Origin: an uncultured Acetatifactor sp. | GTDB taxonomy: Bacteria; Bacillota; Clostridia; Lachnospirales; Lachnospiraceae | Length of the DNA: 64,000 nt | Assembly (NCBI GenBank): GCA_910585615.1 | Contig: CAJUFO010000001.1 | Location: 215,386-279,385 of the forward strand | Direction of reading: 5' to 3' | In this document: piece after piece, positions 58,487 through 64,000 of the stretch | Numbering within the stretch: position 1 is the stretch's first letter | Layout of the letters: every line of letters starts with the position of its first letter | Program-made: the position numbers and the translations under genes | The notes under the pieces: generated by a model | Told to the model about the DNA's origin: nothing | Databases searched by the model: none | Seen by the model: the letters and a program-made list of their open reading frames with translations, nothing else

Positions 58487-60016
58487 ATGGCAGGAAAAAG
58501 AAAGGTGCTGATTGCTGAAGACGAAATTCTGATACGGGAGGGTCTGAAGAGCATCGTTGACTGGGCGGGTCTGGACATGGAAATCGTGGGATGCGCCGTC
58601 AATGGGAAACAGGCGCTGGAGATTTACGAAAAGGAGCGCCCGGACATCCTGCTGACGGATATCAGGATGCCGGTGATGGACGGGCTGGAGCTGATTGCCC
58701 ATATCCGGGAACGGGACAAGGCCATCCGGATTGTGGTGCTGAGCTGCCTGGAGGAATTCCGGTATCTGCAGGAGGCCATGCGCATGGAGGTGTCGGATTA
58801 CATCCTGAAGCTGAAGATGAAGCCCGCAGAAATCGAGAACGTCATGCGCAGGCTCAAGCAGGAGCTGGACAAAAGCGGGGACGGCAGGCAGATGCCCGAC
58901 CTGCGGCTGCAGAAAGAGGAACTGTTCAAGGAATACATCTTCTACCACCAGATGCCCGTGAGCGTGTTCCGGAGCCGCATAGAGCCCATGGGGCTTGCCG
59001 TGCAGGAGGAGTCGTTCCTGCTGTGCCGCCTGGTGCTGCTGGAATACAAAAAGGTTCGCCCCACCCATGTGGACGACGGAGGGATGCTGGTCCGTTTTCT
59101 TGTCCTGAACATGGCGGAGGAGATTGTTCGGCGATATGGGACAGGGGAGCTGATCTGGGAACGGGAGGACTGTTATCTGTTCCTGACCAATGCCCCGGGG
59201 GGACAGGCCGCGCCGGAGCGCATGCTGCGGGAAATCGCCAGGACGCTTTCCGAGAGCCTGGACGTGCGGGCAGTATGGATCGTCAGCAGCGTGGCGGAGT
59301 CCTGGGAGCGCCTCCCCGGCCTGTACCGGGAGTGCGTAGGCGCGCTGGAGGAGACCTGGCTGGGAAAGGACATCGTCTATGCCGCTCTGGCAGGCCGCCG
59401 CGCCCTGCTCTGGCAGAGGAAGGCCCAGGAAGCCTGCCGCCGCATCCGGACGCTCCTGCCCTGGAAGGAAGAGCAGCAGGAGCGCCTGTGCGCCTTGCTT
59501 ACGCAGTGGGCGGCGGAGGGGGAGCTGGACAAGAGGAGGGCCGTGGGCATTCTGACAGAGGGGCTTGCACTGTGCGGATTGGAGACGGATGAAAGCCGGG
59601 ACGCGAAGGTTCGGGAGAGCGGTACATTCCTGGAGGCGGTATCGGTCTACATAGAGGCCTGCCAGCTGGCACAGAGGCAGGGCCAGGAGAGGCTCAGCGT
59701 GGAGATTTATGAGGCCCTGGAGTATATCGACGGGCACTTGGAACAGAAGCTCTCCCTGCAGTCGGTATCCGGCCGGGTGGGCTTGAGTCCCAATTATTTC
59801 AGCAGCCTGTTCAAGAAGGAGATGGATGTCAGCTTTGTGGACTATGTCACCCAGAAGAGGGTGGAGCGGGCCAGGGAAATGCTCATGAACACGGACCTAA
59901 AGACCTGGGAAGTGGCGGAGAGGACGGGATTCGTCAGCGACAGCTATTTCTCCCGGACATTCAAGCGGATCACGGGGAAGCAGCCCAGCTTCTACAGAAA
60001 GCGGGAGAAGAAATGA
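58487..60016 (+). CDS. YesN-type response regulator with AraC output domain
   Basis: 509 residues. The receiver domain (1-120) has LIAEDEILIREG, the phospho-acceptor Asp in LLTDIRMPVMDG (near 58), VLSCLEEF and the Lys in YILKLKMK. A middle region of unknown fold leads to the C-terminal AraC double helix-turn-helix (about 405-500; LQSVSGRVGLSPNYFSSLFK, TWEVAERTGFVSDSYFSRTF). It is phosphorylated by the sensor kinase encoded next (4-base overlap) and should regulate the sugar transporter downstream. Confidence 0.92.
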   Translation: MAGKRKVLIAEDEILIREGLKSIVDWAGLDMEIVGCAVNGKQALEIYEKERPDILLTDIRMPVMDGLELIAHIRERDKAIRIVVLSCLEEFRYLQEAMRMEVSDYILKLKMKPAEIENVMRRLKQELDKSGDGRQMPDLRLQKEELFKEYIFYHQMPVSVFRSRIEPMGLAVQEESFLLCRLVLLEYKKVRPTHVDDGGMLVRFLVLNMAEEIVRRYGTGELIWEREDCYLFLTNAPGGQAAPERMLREIARTLSESLDVRAVWIVSSVAESWERLPGLYRECVGALEETWLGKDIVYAALAGRRALLWQRKAQEACRRIRTLLPWKEEQQERLCALLTQWAAEGELDKRRAVGILTEGLALCGLETDESRDAKVRESGTFLEAVSVYIEACQLAQRQGQERLSVEIYEALEYIDGHLEQKLSLQSVSGRVGLSPNYFSSLFKKEMDVSFVDYVTQKRVERAREMLMNTDLKTWEVAERTGFVSDSYFSRTFKRITGKQPSFYRKREKK

Positions 60017-61818
60017 AGATTCCTTTTTACAGAAGCGTCTTTTGGCGCATGATGGCGGCGGTCTCGTTCAGCTTTCTGGCAATTCTCTCCGGCAGCTTTC
60101 TATTCCTCTACGCCAATGTGAGCGATTCCCTCAAGGAGAGGACGGACGCGGAGAAGATTCAGTCGTTCCACCAGCTGGGCTATAATATCGACACTTTCTG
60201 CCAGGATGTGGAACGTTTGACGGAACGCCTGATTTCGGAGACGGCGCTGACGGATATGGTATATGTAGGAAAGGAGAGCCCGGGGACGGAGTACTCCATG
60301 CGGGCGGCCTACTTCCGGGAGCTGGGGCAGATCCTGACGCAATATCAGTACGTGGAGTCGATCTGTTTCTACAACGCGGAGGGACTGGTCCTTTCCATGG
60401 ATGGACGGCAGAACACCATTCAGGGGAAAGAGCAGGACAAGGGCATTTTCTATGAGGAGAAGCTGGAACCGTTCTGCTCCGGGGAAAAATATGATTATGG
60501 GGGAGTGAAATGGTTCGGAGGCTATACGAACAATGATTTTTTCCCTGCGCTGAGCAAGTATGACGAGACGGTTTATTATTTGTCCGCCTGTAGGCCTATG
60601 TATTGGGGTGCTTTCCAGGCCTGGGTGGTGGTCAATGTGAACCTGGACTATTTTACGGATATCTATAACTCCGATGGCAAGGGGGGCGTGCCAGAAGAGC
60701 AGACATACATCGTGGATGCCCAGGGACGAATCATCTCCCATCCTTTGCGGGAGGCTTTGGGGAGGACGCGGCCAGGTGATTGGAGGCGGGAGGAGGCCGA
60801 CGCGATTTACTCATTTGAGGAGAACGGCTGCCAGATTCTGTGCTATCCGCTGACCGTTGCAGGCTGGACCATGATTGACGAAATGCCTCTGGAAGCGATT
60901 CTGGAGGATGCAAAGGACATGCGGATTACTTTCCTGGCCACCATTGCCGTGGCGGTGTGCCTGGTGGTCTTGTTCTCGGTATTCTGGGTGAATCGTCTGG
61001 TACAGCCCCTGCGGGCCACTACGGAAGCCCTGCGCCGTATGGAGGGCGGCGAGCTGGAAATCGCGCCTTTGAAAGGCGGGGAGAGCCGGGATGAAATCGG
61101 GCTGCTGGTACGGCAGTTCAACCGGATGTCGGGCAGGATTGAGGGGCTGGTGGAAGAGAACGCCGCCATGGAGAAGAAAAAGCGGGAGATGGAGATTCAG
61201 TCGCTGAAGTCCCAGCTGAATCCCCATTTCCTCTATAATACTCTGAATACGGTCAAATGGATGGCCGTCCTGAAGGGAGAGGAGGACATGGCGGACTGCC
61301 TGGATGCGTTGGGGGACATATTGCGGCCCATGTACCGGGGCAGCAGCCCGTTCTGGAGCTTTGCGGAGGAGATGGACTATATCGAGGATTACGGGAGGGT
61401 GATGCGCCACCGCTATGGGGACCAGGTCTGTCTGGTCCTGGAGCCGGAGGAGGAGACGCTGGAGGCCGGTGTGCCGAAATTCGTTCTCCAGCCGCTTGTG
61501 GAGAATGCGTTCCTCTATGGGAGGAAGGAGGAGGGCACGGCGCTTGAAATCCGCGTAAGCAGCAGAAGGGAGGACGATATTCTGCTGCTGCAGGTGACGG
61601 ATGACGGAGACGGAATCGAGGGGGAGGCATTGGAAGCGCTGCGGAAGAATGTCCGTTTGGGAAAAAAGACGGCGCATATCGGCCTTTCCAATGTGAATGA
61701 CAGGATCCGCCTGCTCTGCGGGGAAGGGTATGGGCTGACAATCGACAGCGCGCCTGACAGGGGATTTGTAGTGCTGGTTCATCTTCCCTATCGGGATTGG
61801 GAAAATGAGAAATCGTAA
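60013..61818 (+). CDS. YesM-type sensor histidine kinase
   Basis: 601 residues. Helix 1 (about 12-35), an extracytoplasmic sensor domain (to about 298), helix 2 (about 303-325), a HAMP linker (VNRLVQPLRATTEALRRMEG), the His-kinase box SLKSQLNPHFLYNTLNTVKW (phosphorylated His) and a HATPase domain (LQPLVENAFLYG, DDGDGIEG, HIGLSNVNDRIRLLCG). The family responds to extracellular sugars or a binding protein. ATG overlaps the regulator stop. Confidence 0.93.
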   Translation: MKIPFYRSVFWRMMAAVSFSFLAILSGSFLFLYANVSDSLKERTDAEKIQSFHQLGYNIDTFCQDVERLTERLISETALTDMVYVGKESPGTEYSMRAAYFRELGQILTQYQYVESICFYNAEGLVLSMDGRQNTIQGKEQDKGIFYEEKLEPFCSGEKYDYGGVKWFGGYTNNDFFPALSKYDETVYYLSACRPMYWGAFQAWVVVNVNLDYFTDIYNSDGKGGVPEEQTYIVDAQGRIISHPLREALGRTRPGDWRREEADAIYSFEENGCQILCYPLTVAGWTMIDEMPLEAILEDAKDMRITFLATIAVAVCLVVLFSVFWVNRLVQPLRATTEALRRMEGGELEIAPLKGGESRDEIGLLVRQFNRMSGRIEGLVEENAAMEKKKREMEIQSLKSQLNPHFLYNTLNTVKWMAVLKGEEDMADCLDALGDILRPMYRGSSPFWSFAEEMDYIEDYGRVMRHRYGDQVCLVLEPEEETLEAGVPKFVLQPLVENAFLYGRKEEGTALEIRVSSRREDDILLLQVTDDGDGIEGEALEALRKNVRLGKKTAHIGLSNVNDRIRLLCGEGYGLTIDSAPDRGFVVLVHLPYRDWENEKS

Positions 61819-61891
61819 GATTGTTATACTATTTGTTAGATTGTACAAATATATCTTTAAAAAAATGAAAACAGAAGAAGATTTGGACAAA

Positions 61892-61930
61892 AATCGGAGA
61901 ATAGGGAATGGAACCTTTCTCCGATTTTTA
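61892..61930 (+). terminator. Intrinsic terminator after the two-component pair
   Basis: AATCGGAGAA / TTCTCCGATT stem with a 15-base loop followed by a T-run. It separates the kinase from the transporter genes, which probably have their own promoter or are controlled by read-through. Confidence 0.75.
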
Positions 61931-61992
61931 TTATAATGACAGCTATGAAACGCAGGTGGAAACCGGATGCAGGAAAAGGGGGAGCGGGGAAG

Positions 61993-62940
61993 ATGCAGGG
62001 CAGAGGAGAGGAAAGCTTGCTGGTGAGGCGTCTATGCAGGCGAAGGGTCAGAGGGCTGAAATATACGCTTTTAGCGGTTCCCTTTGTAATCTATATATTT
62101 GCTATGAACTATGTACCGTTGATAGGGTGGCTGTATTCCGTATTCGATTACAAGCTGGGACAGAGATTCCTGGATTTCGGGAACATGGTCTTCGTAGGAC
62201 TGGACAATTTCAAGAAACTGTATAATGAGCGCTCCGAGGTGATGCGGGTTCTGCGCAATACCCTGGTGATGAGCGGCCTGGGCCTTTTAGCCACGCCACT
62301 GCCGGTGGTGTTCGCTATCCTGTTCAATGAGATAAAGGGAAAGCATTTCAAGAAATTTGTGCAGACCACTACCACGCTGCCGAACTTCATCAGCTGGATT
62401 ACTGTGTACGGCATCGCCTTTGCCTTTTTCTCCGTGAACGGATTTGTGAGCACAGTGCTGCGGCAGTTCGGGATTGAGCCGTCGCCCACGGGCATCCTGG
62501 GGGATGTGGATAAGGTATGGCTCCTGCAGTGGTTTTTGGGCATCTGGAAATCTTTCGGCTGGTCGGCCATCATCTACATCGCAGCCATCGTAGGGATAGA
62601 CTCGGAGCTTTTCGATGCGGCCAGGGTGGACGGTGCGGACAAGCTGCAGACGATCTGGCATATCACGGTGCCGGGCATCCTGCCCACCTACGTGGTCATG
62701 TTCCTGCTGGCGGTGAGCAATATCCTCACCAATGGCTTCGACCAGTATTTCATGTTCTATAATCCGCTGGTGGCAGACCGGATAGAGGTGCTGGATTATT
62801 ATGTGTATAAAGTAGGATTCATCATCAATGACTATCCCTATTCCATCACGCTGGGGATGCTGAAGTCGCTTCTGAGCATAGCCCTTTTGTTCACAGCTAA
62901 CGGACTGTCAAGGAAGATTAGGGGAGACGCCATAGTTTAG
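61993..62940 (+). CDS. Sugar ABC transporter permease, LplB-type
   Basis: 315 residues. A basic N-terminus (RRLCRRRVRGLKYTLLAVPF) leads into six helices; the ATPase-docking loop is LFDAARVDGADKLQTIWHIT near 209. The start is uncertain: 61993 has GGGGAG about 9 bases upstream, while the in-frame ATG at 61936 has none and directly follows a terminator. Same family as the permease at 9374. Confidence 0.87.
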   Translation: MQGRGEESLLVRRLCRRRVRGLKYTLLAVPFVIYIFAMNYVPLIGWLYSVFDYKLGQRFLDFGNMVFVGLDNFKKLYNERSEVMRVLRNTLVMSGLGLLATPLPVVFAILFNEIKGKHFKKFVQTTTTLPNFISWITVYGIAFAFFSVNGFVSTVLRQFGIEPSPTGILGDVDKVWLLQWFLGIWKSFGWSAIIYIAAIVGIDSELFDAARVDGADKLQTIWHITVPGILPTYVVMFLLAVSNILTNGFDQYFMFYNPLVADRIEVLDYYVYKVGFIINDYPYSITLGMLKSLLSIALLFTANGLSRKIRGDAIV

Positions 62941-63003
62941 TGCGCAGATTGCACAGGGGGTCTTGCACCAGTTGTTTACGATGAAGCATACGGGGGTAAA
63001 AAC

Positions 63004-63906
63004 ATGAGGCACAATAAAAGTACAATCAAAGTTTCGGGACAGGAGAGGGCATTACAGGTGGTGAACTTCCTCTGCATGGCACTGGCAGTATTCCTTTGCA
63101 TGTATCCTTTCTGGTATCTGATTATCTATTCCCTTTCGGATCCCGCCCAGGCATCCCGGGGCGTATGGCTGCTGCCAAAGGGCTTCACCATCTACGCCTA
63201 CCAATGGATCATGGAGAACACGAATTTCGGGCATGCGTTCCTGATTTCCACATCCAGGACGCTGATCAATACGGTGCTCTGCCTGCTGGGCTCTTCGCTG
63301 TTTGCCTACCTGGTGACCCAGAGGGACATGATTGGCAGAAAATTCATCTACAGATTCGTAATCATTACTATGTATCTTGGAGCCGGACTTGTTCCATATT
63401 ATATTACTATGAAAAGCTATCATCTCAACAATTCCTATCTGCTCTATATCATACCGGGCATCCTAAATGCCTACTATGTGATTTTGATAAAAACCTTTAT
63501 CGAGCAGATTCCCGCCTCTCTGGAGGAGTCCGCCAGAATGGACGGAGCGGGATTCTTCAGGGTCTATGCCAGAATCATACTGCCCCTGTCCAAGCCTATC
63601 ATCGCCACAGTGGCGGTGTACGCGTCCGTAGGGGCATGGAATTCCTGGCAGGACAACTATCTGCTGGCCCAGAGTCCGAAGCTGCAGACAGTACAGCTGC
63701 TATTGTACAACTGCATTAACCAGGCCCAGGTCCTGGCTGACAGCATGAAGCAGGGCCTGGTACAGGCACCGGGGGCAGTGGCTCTGTCAGCCGAGACCAT
63801 AAAGATGGCTACCACTATCGTGGCGGTGCTGCCGGTAATGATGGTATATCCTTTCCTGCAGAAGTATTTCGTAAAGGGAGTCATGATGGGGGCTGTAAAG
63901 GGGTAA
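63004..63906 (+). CDS. Sugar ABC transporter permease, YtcP/LplC-type
   Basis: 300 residues with six helices, docking loop SLEESARMDGAGFFRVYARI near 175 and the typical end YFVKGVMMGAVKG. It pairs with the upstream permease to form the channel. No binding-protein gene is visible before the window edge; 63907-64000 holds only AT-rich spacer. Confidence 0.9.
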   Translation: MRHNKSTIKVSGQERALQVVNFLCMALAVFLCMYPFWYLIIYSLSDPAQASRGVWLLPKGFTIYAYQWIMENTNFGHAFLISTSRTLINTVLCLLGSSLFAYLVTQRDMIGRKFIYRFVIITMYLGAGLVPYYITMKSYHLNNSYLLYIIPGILNAYYVILIKTFIEQIPASLEESARMDGAGFFRVYARIILPLSKPIIATVAVYASVGAWNSWQDNYLLAQSPKLQTVQLLLYNCINQAQVLADSMKQGLVQAPGAVALSAETIKMATTIVAVLPVMMVYPFLQKYFVKGVMMGAVKG

Positions 63907-64000
63907 TGACCTTTTTTATAGTAGCAATAGTGGAACTGGAAGAAAAAAGCAATTTGGTGAAATGTCAAGAGGAAAATAAAAAAGATTTTCTGGAAGAAGG

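Noticed and set aside
61936-61992. Upstream start for the LplB-type permease at 61936
   Set aside because: It directly follows a terminator with no ribosome site; the added residues are basic and unstructured.

Overview
The window looks like a chromosomal segment of a gut-type Lachnospiraceae (Clostridia). It is G+C-moderate, has strong AGGAGG ribosome sites, and carries LplB/YtcP-type sugar permeases with YesM/YesN-type regulators, Rpn-family nucleases, an LCP cell-wall ligase and an aldo/keto reductase with a ferredoxin-like tail. No 16S gene or other species marker is present, so the assignment rests on gene content and is not a species call.

Left chromosomal arm (1-16490): a cut-off membrane protein; a secreted, membrane-anchored 5'-nucleotidase; divergently from it a LytR-CpsA-Psr protein with a repetitive charged tail; a small membrane protein; an aldo/keto reductase; an AraC regulator; and a three-domain RNA-repair enzyme (kinase, phosphatase, ligase). 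A five-gene sugar locus follows: two permeases, a lipoprotein binding protein, a membrane AraC regulator and a GH1 beta-glycosidase.

Integrated element (16491-43206, about 26.7 kb): it is bounded by a 52-bp perfect direct repeat that is the 3' part of a tRNA-Pro(CGG) gene. A tyrosine integrase sits next to the intact tRNA at the right end, and short arm-type repeats lie just inside both ends. The element is plasmid-like: a putative Rep protein, a P-loop replication ATPase, a ParM/ParR-like pair with a large palindrome downstream, a YqaJ exonuclease with a Rad52-like annealing protein and an SSB, DUF932 and DUF5688 genes, a zinc-ribbon protein and a zinc peptidase. Its cargo includes an RtcB-PrfH pair (damaged-ribosome repair), an Rpn nuclease, and a large AT-rich membrane protein of unknown function with a nuclease-like E/D/QxK pattern. 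I see no conjugation genes.

Right chromosomal arm (43207-64000): tRNA-Pro, an RlmI-type methyltransferase, two membrane proteins and tRNA-Lys. Next comes a decayed zone with a broken integrase, two tiny hydrophobic type-I-toxin-like peptides with strong hairpins, and a 26-bp direct repeat. Then a membrane protein, a histidine phosphatase, TatD, a DUF2975/XRE pair, a heterodimeric ABC exporter, a GNAT enzyme and another Rpn protein. The window ends in a second sugar locus: YesN-type response regulator, YesM-type sensor kinase and two permeases, with the binding protein presumably just beyond the edge.

The most notable points are the tRNA-Pro element with its ribosome-repair cargo, the uncharacterised 806-residue protein, the separate chromosomal RNA-repair enzyme, and a roughly 92-bp hairpin-plus-tail repeat found both inside the element and on the chromosome.
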